The translations under genes and the position numbers were made by a program. From Marthasterias glacialis (taxonomy: Eukaryota; Echinodermata; Asteroidea; Forcipulatida; Asteriidae): a stretch of 64,000 nt of DNA. Under the pieces are notes generated by a model that had not been told where the DNA came from, searched no databases, and saw nothing but the letters and a program-made list of their open reading frames with translations. Location of the stretch: positions 2,468,300-2,532,299 of the forward strand of contig OU452230.1 of NCBI GenBank assembly GCA_911728455.2, given 5' to 3'. Below, in pieces: positions 27,851 through 40,072 of this stretch (position 1 is its first letter; every line of letters starts with the position of its first letter).

Positions 27851-30800
27851 TTAGAAAGCACTTAAACTGTCCTCAATCAATGAATCTTCACTTTGCTTTT
27901 GGTCAGCGTCAGGCGTTATAGTTACCACTTCAAGTTCTTGATTGGTCGGGTAACCGACGACATTATATGTCACCTCGCCCTTGTGTCTCCTTGATTGGCT
28001 ACTCTTGTAAATGACTACGACTATGACAAAGAAGACCACGCCCCAGAACGTTAACCCTGCCGCCAAAATCACAATGACAAGTTGACTATCTATAGGTTCA
28101 AGGAGCACTTCTTCTGGTGGTGTAGCAACACTTGAAGATGAATCTGTCACTGAAATAAATTCCAAACTCTTCGTTGAATGTGAAGACTCCGAACTCTTTG
28201 TTGAAGACTCCAAAGTCTTTGTTGAAGACTCCAATGTTTTCTTTGATGTTTTTGGTGAAAATGTGTTTTCGCTCAGAGTAGAGGGTGGGGAAGTTTGTGG
28301 TTGTGGTGTTACAGCTGTACAAAAATTCAAACAAAAAGAAAAGTAGTTTTAGAGTGAGATATTGGTAATGGAAAAGTATTGAACTACTGACATTTTCACA
28401 AATTTTCCCCAAACTCTTCTTTTGAGATTTAAAACGGGTGAAATATCATGACCTTGTCACTAATTTGCTTTAAAGAAGTCAAGATGACTTTTTTAATTAA
28501 AAAAAAAACGTCATCTTTTTTTATGCAATTCGCCAATTAAAGGCCCAAAGGCTACTCGAGGTGTGGGCTACTTTTTGAAGGGATAGAAACCTGCCCCAAT
28601 GCGCAGAAACAAGACATGCCGAGATATAAACACAAGTCTCTTCACATCACAGCTAAGAACAGGGAGGGATAAATGAATCTGTAGCAGTGAGACAAACATA
28701 ACTGCTTCTTCCCCTATTTGAAGCAATTATAGTTAAGTGTCTTGCTCAAGGACACAAGTGTCATGACCGGGATTCGAACCCACATCCTGGTGACTTAGCC
28801 ACCAGGATGCACTAAACCGCTCGGCCACGACACGCTACAAAAAAGCCAACAGGTATCTAAGTGGTTTTCCGCTTTGGTAAGCTATTACAATAATCTCTCA
28901 CCAATTCCACTGCATGTTGTTCCTGATGTCAAGGTGATGTCATCAATTGCAATATCAGATTTGAATCCGTCTCCTCTTTTGGCTTCAAATAATATCTACA
29001 GAATAAAAACGTAATAATGTTTGCATGCGTTATTAAGATTGAAAAAGAATAGTCATTAATTATGTAACAATAATTTCTCGGCTAAAAAGGATTGTTTCTG
29101 TCTGTAGGGATGAATCCGCTGTGGTTTCCTTCAAGAAAAGACAAAACCAGTAGCGGGGGAAAGAGGTCAACAAAACCACCTACCCCTCAAATCAGTTCAG
29201 ACCGAGCGGACTAGAAGTAGAAAATAGTCTGGTCCCATTTCGGTATGATTAAAATCAGTATTCATAGCTGCCATTGCACACAGGGGACATGACCAAGATG
29301 GCAGGTGCCTGACAAAAGGTCTACTGACATGACTGAGATTGGCAATTGCTAATGCAAAAACACAACCTGTCAAGTTTATCCTTCCAAAGTCCATTCCTTT
29401 CAACCAAGCTTTTACCTCAAAGCCTGAAGATGAGCTTGCATCAACTTCTGCCTCAATCCACTCGTCTCCTTGTTCCCCCTTCAGTGTCCACAAGGATTCT
29501 ATTGCAACCTCTCCCTGGCGTCGTAGGAGCACGCTCAATCGGCCCGTGTCCTTCCCGTGCATGTGGTAGAAGAAGCGGACACAGAATGCCAAAGTCGGCG
29601 GGAAGGTTGGGCTGATCACACGGGCAGCGTCCCAGGCACGTGGGCCAGATGTTTCGATGTACATGTAGTGACCTAAAGTTAACAAAAGTTAACAATATTT
29701 GTGAAAGAGGTTTCAGAGAAGATTAGTTATATATTTTTTGTATTAAATACTGCTTTTCTGCCTCTCTCTTTTCACTTCTTTCCACTTGACTGCTTCTGTT
29801 ACTCCAGTATACTTGTGTGTGTTATGTTGTCATTTAGCCTTTGAGAAAGACTCTGCTATTAACAACTATCAACCACCCCCCCTCCCCACCCACACAAGTG
29901 GGTATTCATCTGCAAGCAGGGACTCTATTGTTCCCTTTTGTTATACGTCCCGGTTTGAATGTGTATACAAACTCACTCCAGATTTGTGACCAAAATTGGC
30001 CAACAACAAACATGTATTTGACTAACGTATACCAATTATAAATACTGTACAGATGCAACTATCTCAAAACAACAGCACTGTGCTCACCTAACTTTTGGAC
30101 ATGTTTCTTTAATGTACTGTGCTGTAAAATGCATTTGAATTGTGAATTGAAACATTAAGGATTAACAACATGCATGCAGAACCGGCTATTTTTTTTCTTA
30201 GGTTGGAGGGAAAAAAATATGAAAGAACCTTTGCCTCAAAGTATTATCAACATTTTCCCGGGGTCTTTCTGCAGGCTCCAGACCTGCAGGTAACATGCTA
30301 AATTGTTTTGTACATGGCTGATGGACGTGAACTAATGTCGGGATCCTGACAAAATTTCATTTTTAGTTTTCAATTAATTTCTATAAATCATTGGCAGATT
30401 TTTTCTTGCAATATCTTTAAATGAAAGCTTGTAACTTACTTGTAAGCTTGATTTATAAAAAATAGCTATTCAAAATTGTAATCTAAATTTTCGGGTCACA
30501 TTAGACCTATCATCTTCAAATGTAATGTTTTGCTACTCAAGATTGCCTTGAACAGTTTGCCTGTACATTATCTCTCAACCCTTAAGATGACATATTCATT
30601 CCACAGACTGTTTGTATTTGACATTAAGTTGACTTACCGTCGGTGGAGTTAACCCCGAGGGTGTGGTCGTGAGATGGTCCCGTCTCAGATGTGGGCGTGT
30701 CCCCCTGTGTTACCAACCAATCAAAATCGTCGGTGTTGTCCTGAACATAGCCGCACGTGTCATTCAGAGTTTCAAAGTCACAGACATGACTAGAACCATC

Positions 30801-31906
30801 TACTGCTTCCAGAAACAGAAAGAAATATCAATGTAGTCTTCACTTTCATTGGAAATATAATGAAATATGAACCTAGCTTTTTACAAGACGATTTTATTTT
30901 AAAAGCTGGGACAATATTAGTGGATTATTTTTGAAAATCTAGAGAATGAATTTTACAAACAAGCTTCAACAAGTTGAGCTTCATTCACTTGCTAGTGTAC
31001 GGAAGCCGTGTAGTGCCAGGGAATAAGAGGTGAACTATTTTTTTCATGAGAGCGTGAATATTTTTTGTGTACCATTTATCCGGCTGCCAGATAATTATGT
31101 GGCTTTAGACAAATGGTACAGAAAAAAAAATCATGCACTCATGAAAAACATATTTCATCTCTTATCCCCTGGCACTATCCGGCTTCCGAACTGGTGGACT
31201 TTGTCCATTGATTCCTTGTTTCCAGTTGATGCTTATTTAAAGTAAGATCGTCTGTTATTTGTCACTTGGGGATTTCTTTGATATTGTAATGGCATCTCAC
31301 CTCCTTGGACTCAAACTTAAAACATCAAACGATAAGCTTGATTATATACAAAGTAGGCCCTATAATTAAATTTATAAGTTATACTTATAGTTTTTCAGGG
31401 ATGAGATTGGATGAATGTGAAATTCCTGAAAATAGCTTGCAGGCCTGGGTCCCCCCTTATTTTAACCCTGGAGCCTCCCAGATGTTACAATTCACGTTTA
31501 CAGACTCAGTGCATCACCAGAAATTGGTTTGGACACACTGTGGAGTATTTCTCTCTCCCTTTAGTGAATGCTTTTACTTCTTGCAAGAAAATTGAAAGGC
31601 TCAAGGAGATTTTGAGAAATTCCTGAAATTCGGACAAATCCTGAGAAAACACATGTCTGGTTTATAAAGAACATTTGTAATTTTGTGAATGTATATCTTT
31701 TTGCCCAGAAGCAATTTTGTAGCATCACACAGGGTCAATTAGAGACTTTTAAGTTAAATACATTTGTACCAAATCGTCTTTCATAATGAAAAGCTATCAT
31801 AAAAAAAAATCAGGTTTAAAATGAAATGCATAGCTTCATTACCTGTAATGAGTGATAGGGTCGCCCACAGGCAGATAACTCCAAATGCCACTGTCAAACC
31901 CATCAT
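27851..31906 (-). CDS. Type I membrane protein with one MAM domain, complete, five exons
   Basis: Exons are 31906-31843, 30802-30638, 29672-29416, 28995-28902 and 28314-27851. They join to 1044 bp (347 residues plus stop), all with GT/AG borders; the exon 3 donor GAG|gtaaaa gives SSGFEILFEAKRGDGFKSD. Residues 1-21 are a signal peptide (MMGLTVAFGVICLWATLSLI). A MAM domain spans about 29-190, starting CDFETLNDTCGYVQDNTDDF and including GHYMYIETS, FYHMHG and SDIAIDDITL. A Ser/Thr/Lys-rich stalk (194-270) contains repeated KTLESST words, likely O-glycosylated. One membrane span (about 272-296, VIVILAAGLTFWGVVFFVIV) follows, and the tail of about 50 residues holds Tyr-containing TYNVVGY. MAM domains mediate extracellular adhesion or dimerisation. 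No enzyme domain is present, so a receptor or adhesion role is inferred; no vertebrate orthologue is obvious to me. Confidence 0.85.
28715..28840 (-). mobile_element. SINE-like element (family S2), in the MAM gene's last intron
   Basis: The minus strand reads gtgtcgtggccgagcggttt (tRNA-like head), a B box gtgggttcgaatcccggtca, acacttgtgtccttgagcaa and gacacttaactataattgct. Of the S2 copies it has one of the best-preserved tRNA-like heads. Confidence 0.65.
31001..31188. repeat. Inverted repeat (about 188 bp) in MAM gene intron 1
   Basis: The left end ggaagccgtgtagtgccagg is matched by the inverse cctggcactatccggcttcc. Inward, ttcatgag and ctcatgaa, then gtaccatttatc and gacaaatggtac, also pair. 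A MITE-like foldback without coding capacity. Confidence 0.7.
31393..31650 (+). repeat. Dispersed repeat copy, related to 43174-43440
   Basis: Shared order: agggatgagattggatgaat, ttgcaggcctgggtcccccc, gtttacagactcagtgcatc, accagaaa, cttttacttct and gctcaaggagattttgaga. A short reversed piece (caggatttttccagattttt) lies near 46740. Confidence 0.65.
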
Positions 31907-32584
31907 TTGAACCTTGTCACCAAATCAGAAACTAATCCACCACGAAGCTCCACATGCAGATTAAATGACAACCAAAGAGATTAATACAGGCATTTATATA
32001 GCTTTTTTTTTTCCACAGCCAGCATTCTTCCTGTTTTCCACAATAACACCATAAAATTTCCCTCTGCGGTGAGAAATACCAAAATAAAACTACCGGTACA
32101 CCAAATAAAAAAATCGACACAACAGGATCCTACATATCTCATATGCATTTCCCTTGCACAACAATAAAGCTATAATTCTTATCATGGCTGGCCTTGCATC
32201 AGAGACACTTGAATGTTAATAAGCGCAGTAACTATCCCACTCATTCCAAAGGTCGTCTTCCAAAGTCCAGAAGGAAGTGTAGTGGAACAGACATGGTAAC
32301 CGGAAAAATAACAACACTGCATAAATAGCAACCAGCCATACATGTGTCCGGTGCGTTTACTTTTGATCCATTCTGGTCTGGCTATCTCAGTAGGTGTTTT
32401 TGTAATATCTCTGCGCAATTAAGGTATAGATTTCCTTTTAAACTTTTCAGGATTTCGTTCGGAGGGAAGACAAACACCAGAAGAGATGTCCAGACTTGTT
32501 TGTCAAACATCCGGTGGAATAATTAGGACTTCGGAACAACAAAATCTCTCTGGATGATTGTGAACTGTTCACAGTTCACTGAGG

Positions 32585-32732
32585 GTCGATTTCACAAAGC
32601 ACTAAGATTCATCTATGAGATGAGTTGTCAGTGTTACCACAGTGATTTGTAGTGTGACATCACACTTTGCTTAGATGCTGAGATTGATTAGCAATTCAGA
32701 TCAATCTTAGTACTTTTTTGAAATCGAGCTCA
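32585..32732. mobile_element. MITE-like element with TCGATTTCACAAAGCAC end
   Basis: It begins tcgatttcacaaagcactaa and ends inversely with agtacttttttgaaatcga. In between are gatgagttgtcagtgttacc and gatttgtagtgtgacatcac, as in 22850-22995. Confidence 0.6.
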
Positions 32733-35338
32733 GCTTGGACTTTGCTGACGATCCAACTCTTGGGTCTTACATTGAAAGGCAAAGGGCATTTTTGCCCAAA
32801 CAGAAATCCTGCAAAAAAATTCAAAACGAACATTTCTACAGTTTGCAACAATTCCACCTACTTATCAAAATGACTCGCTGATACATGAATTCCAAAGTAA
32901 AATCCTGGATAAGTTAAAACACAGTTGAGATTTCATAAAATTAATCTGAATTCATTATTAAAATCCTATCAAAGACGCACATTTTATTTGGCAGTATTAT
33001 CACAGCTTGTGATGTAATATAAAAATACATGCACCCTGTATCTTGATGGTAGGCATGCCTAAACTTTTCACTACTTTTGGCTCCAAATCTGGCATACAAA
33101 TGTAATTTTACAAAAAAATCATCCGTTTCGTTGTTCAAAAGTATTGTATTTCTTATAACAGAAACTTTTATTCTGAGAAGACCTTAGTCTTTGAAGAAAG
33201 CATGCAAAAGCCAAGTCCAATTGTTAAACTTTTCCTGCATATATCATCCAAGAAAACCCACTGCAACTCCAATGGGCTTCTGGTAATCAGTGGAGCCAGG
33301 TTGTATGAAGTGGGCATGGCTTACAATGGAATTACATCTCACAAACAGGATAGTCCATTTTCTTAAAAACATGGCTACTCATCTACCAAGGAACAGCCTT
33401 GCTGCCATGGGCAGCGTACTTATTGATGCTTCTCCTCATTAACCCCTGATAGGGATGTACTGATCCCAAGGTGACTGCTTTGCGCGTATGCCCCTTTAAA
33501 AACACTTGTGTCAAAATGCAAGTATTTTGCCGCAATCCCACTTCAAATGAAGCACGTTTATACACGGTCACCCTGAACAGCATACATTCAGACTGTGTCA
33601 CAAAATCAAAGAAGAATGTGAGGGGACCAGTTGCTGTATGACTTGATGTCTCTTTTGCAGGCTACCATACTTGAGCACGTGTGTAGAGTGGATGGGTCAC
33701 AGGCCTAATTAAAATGTGCCATATACAGGCACATTTTAATTAACCCATTCCAGGGGTTATGAGCGAGCACAGCTGGGAACGAGGTTGACCAGGGAAATAT
33801 TTTCAAGACGATTCATGAAAACTAGACAGATGAAGTGAATAGGTTCTTATAAAGACAATGTTTTCGAATAACAACAATGATAACTTTTACACAACAGCCT
33901 ATTCTTCCAATAGGCAATAAAATACAAGTCACTCTTCAGAGTTTCTGTTAATGCAAAATTTTATTTTGCAGATGACTTTGTTTTCTGACGGTCCCTCATA
34001 AAAGGTCATAGTTCATCCATTTTGTTAGCACCATGCCTCCATCTAGTGTTAATAAGCAATGCAGTTATGGTTTATTAATGCTAATAACATAGTGCTTATT
34101 AATTAATAAATGCATAAGAATTAAAACAATATATATATATACCAAAACTAAATATCGGCCAGCGTTAAATTCTCCGGCAACAAGATTCAAACTGGTCCCC
34201 TGACAATTGACGGTACCCATCAAGTGGTTTTTGCAATGAGTCTCATACAGGCACCACAAACAAAAAATTTGCCGGTATCACTTGGTCTCCCAGGGTAGTC
34301 ACCAAACTATCCTGATCCAGATAAACTTATACCCCAATCGGGACATTTTCTCCCACATGCTCCTCGATCTGGACACACTGGAATATGAGCCGGAATAACT
34401 TGAATTAAGTGTTAAAATACATTAGGAAAATAAAATCTTTCTAGTTTGAAATCAATTAAGAGGTCTTTACATTACGTGTCCGACCAAGAGCTACAGAGAA
34501 CTAGGGTGTTTATTTGACGTTAACGAAAAACTTAAGTGTTTAACAAATTGTAGGAGTTTCTGCCTCATCATTTTTCAACATTTCTGAGACAAGTCAACCT
34601 GTTTCAACAAAATATCAAAGGAACATTATGCATCATCAGTTACGAAATTTGCTAGCAATCTTGCACTACATTATAGGCTGTCCCTTTTTCTTGCCAAAAC
34701 CTAAGCCACAAACTTAAAAAAAAAAAAACAAAAAAAAACAAAAAAACAAATCCCTTTAAATATGAATGATGAGTACAATGGACTCCCCAAAACACAGTTG
34801 ACAATTTCAGAACTTTAATACTATATATACACACCTCCCCTCCCCCCACCCACCAAAAACAAAACCCCAAAAGACATCAAAGAAAATTGAAGCCAAATTT
34901 AACGCAAGTCAGATTTAAATGAACAGTGGGTGGTTGCCTACAGTTTGGTTACGGTTTTCAAACTCCTATGTGGAATTATGAACAAAGAGAACTTTGCGCT
35001 GACAAATTCAAAATAAGTTCCTTTATATTGGAGTATATACAGCGACACAACTCAACACAAGACTTTCATAAACTAAACTGCTGGCATGGTACAAACAATT
35101 CATTACCATGGCATAATAATAATTAAAAAGAAAACTTTCATGATAAGTGTTTTAAACCACTCCATACAGAAACCTTGAAACACATGTTTTAAATTAACAT
35201 TGTACATGTATACAGAAAAGCCTGACCTAAAATAGCTGCAGAGGGTTGCACTTTTTCTTATTGCTAGCTGGACCAGTAAAATGACATTTTTTACAGGTCC
35301 TTCAAATCTCTTACTTTTGACTTAAGGTAAGACGTCTT

Positions 35339-35792
35339 AAGCCCTTTTCACACTGTATCTCTTGTCCCCGGAGAATACAACCACGGGGAGGCACCGGGAG
35401 GTTTTTTTTACCCCTCGCTTACCCCGGCGCACTTTCACACTGTACCTGCATGCATATCCCCTGGGTCGTTAGTTATTCCACGGGGTTCCGGTCAAACGTT
35501 TCACACTAGGGATGAATTTGTTGGTAAGTGGAAGTCGTCGCCACGTGTGCATGACGTAACTGGGTTAAGAAGCAAAACCTGCTTTCGTTTCCCACTAGTA
35601 TTCATTCCCCGGGAGATTAAAAATACCCCAGGGTTTTGCCGTTTACCCCTACTCCGGAGCAGGGGTGGCCATTCCACGGGGTTTGCTCATTGGCCGGGGC
35701 AGACCGGGGGGTAAAGCGAATCAAGTGTGAAACGACCGACCGCTATTCTCCGTGGATATCCCCGGGGAAAAGCATAGTGTGAAAGGGGCTTT
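35339..35792. mobile_element. TIR element with AAGCCCCTTTTCACACT ends
   Basis: The left end aagcccttttcacactgtat is inverted at the right as tagtgtgaaaggggctt. GC-rich cccccggggta-type words fill the interior in both orientations. A related fragment with aatcaagtgtgaaacga lies at 48640-48830. Confidence 0.6.
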
Positions 35793-35917
35793 ACATGATA
35801 AATGACACTGTCAACATTATAATTTGCAAAAAAAACTTCCATCTTAAAACCTAGATTCAACAAAATCTAAACGAAGCACTCAAGGAAGACTGCTTACACT
35901 GGAAGCAATTAACCTAC

Positions 35918-36112
35918 TGGTCCAAATTCCATATAGCTGCTTATGTACAAAAAAGTAGCTAAGCACAATAAAATAAGGCTTACCAAAACAAGGCTACCAA
36001 CCAAAACAGGATGTCACATGTACAAAATGTAACTGGTATGCTGCTTATTTTAGCTGAGCAGAACATTCTTAAGCATAATTTTGGGCGTAAGCAGTTCTAT
36101 GAAATTGGGCCA
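35918..36112. mobile_element. MITE-like 'GGGCCCAATTTCAT' element (diverged ends)
   Basis: It begins tggtccaaattccatatagc and ends gcagttctatgaaattgggcc. The interior caaggctaccaaccaaaaca, aactggtatgctgcttattt and agcagaacattcttaagc is that of 47189-47365. Confidence 0.6.
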
Positions 36113-36792
36113 TCATTACATGGATGGATTTTTGACCAGCCCTCGCCTATTTCAATTTGCGTTGGGGCCACTGGACCAACACCAACGGAGGACACGAAGC
36201 AGTGACTCAGAAAATATCTCGTAACAACAAGCAGAAATCAGTCGCCCCAAAAAACCCCAACTGTTTTTTGTTGTTCTTGCATTGAAAAAACTGTCTCTGC
36301 AAACAGCAAACCTGTATTCAAAGAAAGTAACTCCTGCTTATTTGAAATTAACTTCAAGTGCACGTTTAAAGAAAAATGAAACACCCAGTTTTCAAAAAAG
36401 GAAGTTTGGGATATGTCTCTTGCATTTGAATGATCACATTTCGTGCATTACAATAACTACATACCAACATGTAGAATATAAATTACAGTAGAAACACACA
36501 CCATAACAATCGAAATCAGTTGGCATAAAATCAAACAAACTTCTGATAAATAAACGTAAATGGAATTAGATTATGACAGTAAGGCACAGTAAAATCGTTA
36601 CAAGAAAAAAGACAGAGAGAAGAACAACTTTGCATCCAATCTTTTTCAAACGCTTACAGGATTAACTCGGGTTAACGATTTTTAAAAAATGTCTCCTAAG
36701 GCACGACTAGATTTTGCAAAACATTTACTTGAGTGTTTTTTAAAGTATTTAGATTATTGACATAACTACAATGCTCACAGAGGAACTGTCAT

Positions 36793-37241
36793 CTAGAGCG
36801 AGTTCGAGTGCGCACATTTGGTCAACCCATGGTTGCCCACTGACTAGCAAACGCACATGCGCAGTGACGTACACACTTGAACGACGCCTCAGGTAGTCTA
36901 CCAACATGGCGACTCCCCCACGGCGGCAATGTTTATATTTTTTATTATTTGCTGAATGGTACAGATGAAATCGTTGATGCATACAATTGCATTTAAACAC
37001 CTTGGTATTGTAATGTCGACGTGTAGCACAAGCTATTAAAAACTACTTCATGGTGGTCCCCTCCTGGGCTTTACACAGGTTGGCATCAAAACGGGCTCCA
37101 GGGGACCAGGGAAGAAACCATGGTCCTGAGGCTGGTTCCAAAATGGTGGACCACAGCAGTCAACCAATGGTTGTCCAGCCTGGGTTTGGGTTAAGATGGT
37201 CAACCTTCAGTTAACCATAGCGTGCACTTGAACTTGCCCTT
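36793..37241. mobile_element. TIR element, 'AGAGCAAGTTCGATCA' family, diverged copy
   Basis: The ends are tctagagcgagttcgagtgc and gcacttgaacttgccctta. The interior holds several copies of ggtcaaccatggttgcc-like words in both orientations. Confidence 0.5.
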
Positions 37242-38466
37242 ACTTGAGGCAAAACGTCTGTCTGATTAATGTGTTTACGAGGCAGCTTCGGCTGGTGGTT
37301 GTAGTCAACATTAAATCTTACTGATTAACACTAGCTTTTCTCCAACATTAAAGTACTAACAAGGATAACAATCTCAGCAGCCCCAAGAGGCAAGATTCTG
37401 TACCAAAACATCTATGCTTTAAAAAAAATAAATGGAATACAATTCATGCAGATAAGTTGTGTAATTTGACACACACTCACACACACATATTGGAGCGTGC
37501 ATCTGTAAATGTCAAACATGACAAAATAAATATCTACTCATACGAGAAAAAAAAAACACATAAAGGTTCGTACATTCCCACTTTTGCATCCCTGTTGAGA
37601 CTTGTTCTTTCCATTGTCCCTGTGCTTGACATCCTTCCATAGACTTTTGTAGACAAAATTCCTTGTGGAACATCCCTCTCATTAGAATTCTCCTGAGAAG
37701 ACCTTTTGTTCCGATTGTCTTCACATCTCCATAAGGTAGCCAATATTACAAACAAAAACCCATCCATTGAGAAGTATACCATTCTCATTTTAGTCTAGAG
37801 GTTTGAGTTTTCATACCCTGCACAATTTCTAATGGATATGGGATATGGGACATTCCTTTGTCAAAAAGACTTGGGTGAGATTTGGTAAATTTAAATCCAT
37901 ATCGGTTAGTTCTCACCCTGGTTTGTTTACTCGATATCTTTACATTCCAAATTTTACTCTGTAGCAATTCCATAAAACCGCATTCTTCTTCTAAAACTTG
38001 CTGCACAATATATCTACTTCCCTGCAATAAAATAAGTTTGCATGAAAAAAACGAAAGAACCCAATTGCGAGAAAACATTCTGGGAGTTGATGCATTCAGT
38101 TCCATCTGCATATTTCACAAAAATCTACACCAAATCAAATATTGATTCACAACAAACAGATTCTAGCACTTAAATAATACACGTACAGTTCACGACGTAG
38201 TCTTTCATGTTGCATGCATTGAAGTACGAGAATGCGCAAACTACATGTTTTGTAACTGTACTGCTTAACTACCACACATCACACGAAAACTGGATGATAG
38301 AAACATAACTGACACGCTGTGTTAAATCATCTAAAGTGTATTTCACGACTTTCGATTTTTGCTTGCATGCCTACTTTATAGGAAAAGAAACAAAAAAAAG
38401 GATAAATGAGTTACATTTATAAAGATGTTTTACAGCCTGGTGGCAACCAGGAAAAATTTCAGCTAA

Positions 38467-38469
<3 letters not shown>

Positions 38470-38500
<31 letters not shown>
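38470..38500 (+). repeat. Poly(A) run
   Basis: About 31 uninterrupted A residues. There is no clear retrotransposed body beside it. Confidence 0.9.
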
Positions 38501-38503
<3 letters not shown>

Positions 38504-38930
38504 CCAAATTATATTAAAAACATCTTAAAAACACACAACCTCACAAAAACTACCTTTCTTATAAAATAATTATTTTGGATAATTTTCCTCTGCATTATAA
38601 TTGGTTAGGATAAATTTTACTTCCTCTTCTCACAGCAAGCTATTCCAAAGAATACCTTAAAAAAAAAAAAAAGTACAATGTTTGATTGAACCTTTTCAAG
38701 TGAGCAACACGGCTGTATCTTTAAAAGAAACATATATAATGGATGTTAACATCACTACATGTATCAATGGAGTGAATTCCGACACAATGATCTTCAAGTA
38801 ATCAGCTTGAGTTATGAGTCATGAGTTATAAGTGAGTTATGACCTTGATAGATTGATGGGTTCTTTGCTCAGTCAGAAAAACCATCTACCTACCTCACTA
38901 TGCTGTCAGTTGCATATCAACCTGATTTGA

Positions 38931-39097
38931 CTAGCCACTGTAGCTTATAAGTGAGGTGGTCACGTATCATGATAGCCACTGTAGCTTATAAGCAAGGTGG
39001 TCATGTATCATGATAGCCACTGTAGCTTATAAGTGAGGTGGTCAGTATCATGATAGCCACTGTAGCTTATAAGTGAGGCTGTCTTGTATCATGATAA
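38931..39097 (+). repeat. 4 x 41-bp tandem repeat
   Basis: The units start at 38933, 38974, 39015 and 39055 with agccactgtagcttataagt, followed by gaggtggtcacgtatcatgat. The third unit is one base short and the fourth diverges at its end. Confidence 0.85.
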
Positions 39098-40072
39098 TGC
39101 AATCCGCCTCACTTAAAGAGTGGATGCTCTATCATGAGACCATGATAGTATCATAGGAGGTTTACAAGTGAGGAAATCATGCTTGGTGGCAAGCTTATAA
39201 ACTGCAATGGCTAGGCGTATCGGCTGGCATATAAACCAAGAGTACCAATGTTCAAGCAATTCACGTTAAAACAAAAATAAATTTACAGTTTGCTAAATTT
39301 CATCTATACAACTGGGCACGATGCTTGAAATTTTTCAACAAAATCTTTGCTTCCCCCCCCTCTTATTTTTATTATCTCACTTGATATAAGGAAGTGGTAC
39401 AAAATTTAAAGAATAGACTGAATTAATTGTACATTGGAAGAGATTACAGTAGAAATTTATGTACATTTTGATTCTAGTAATTATTGCTAGTCAGCGTATA
39501 AAGAATATGACTTGAAATTCGAGACAGAGCAGCCAATTTTGGTCAAGAATTTCCTTCAAAATTTGGCACCTCGCCTCTTATACCAAACCGACTTTAATAA
39601 AAAACAAACCTAAAAGCATTTAAAGGGATGGTACAGCAATTGTTTCTGGTCGACAAATACACTCACTCAAATCTCTAGATTTTTTTTCCCGGCAGGACTG
39701 GGGAAAACATTGAGTGGTATACAGTGATTACGACACATCGGCGTCGAGTAAACCCCAAACATTATTCCTCATCCCGATGCAATTAATACATCTATTTAAC
39801 TTGATACCAGGTTGGCTTTTCAATTAAAATTTGTGCACTTATTTTTTTTTCTTCTGATGGTCACAAACACTGTACCAATCCTTTACGGAAACTAAGCCCC
39901 GTTCCACAAAAATTCATCTCGTCAGAGCTTCTCGCGTCTTCACCATCACCTTAGTGATTGGTTTATGTCCAATCACACCTTGCTCGGTAATTACGATCAA
40001 TTCATTTATTTTTTAAACCATCTCCGGGACAGATCTTAGCATCTTGTAAAGTCGATGCCTTTGACTCCCCAA

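Larger units (their letters stand above)
31907..40072. other. Long stretch without a recognised gene between the MAM gene and IQGAP
   Basis: No exon supported by homology is seen on either strand. The upper part (down from 40072) should include the IQGAP 3' UTR, and the stretch just past 31906 the MAM gene's promoter, but neither is marked by a clear signal. It contains TIR elements (32585-32732, 35339-35792, 35918-36112, 36793-37241), a small perfect hairpin (33706-33742), a 31-base A run (38470-38500) and a 41-bp tandem repeat (38931-39097). Confidence 0.5.

Noticed and set aside
29367-29672. Longer MAM gene exon 3, ending at the ACAG|gttgtg donor (29367)
   Set aside because: It would put the next exon out of frame (TGA within two codons). 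The donor at 29416 (GAG|gtaaaa) keeps the frame and gives a normal MAM sequence.
32941-38145. Several 60-108-codon frames on both strands
   Set aside because: They have AT-driven composition, no recognisable domain, and no adjacent splice-consistent continuation.
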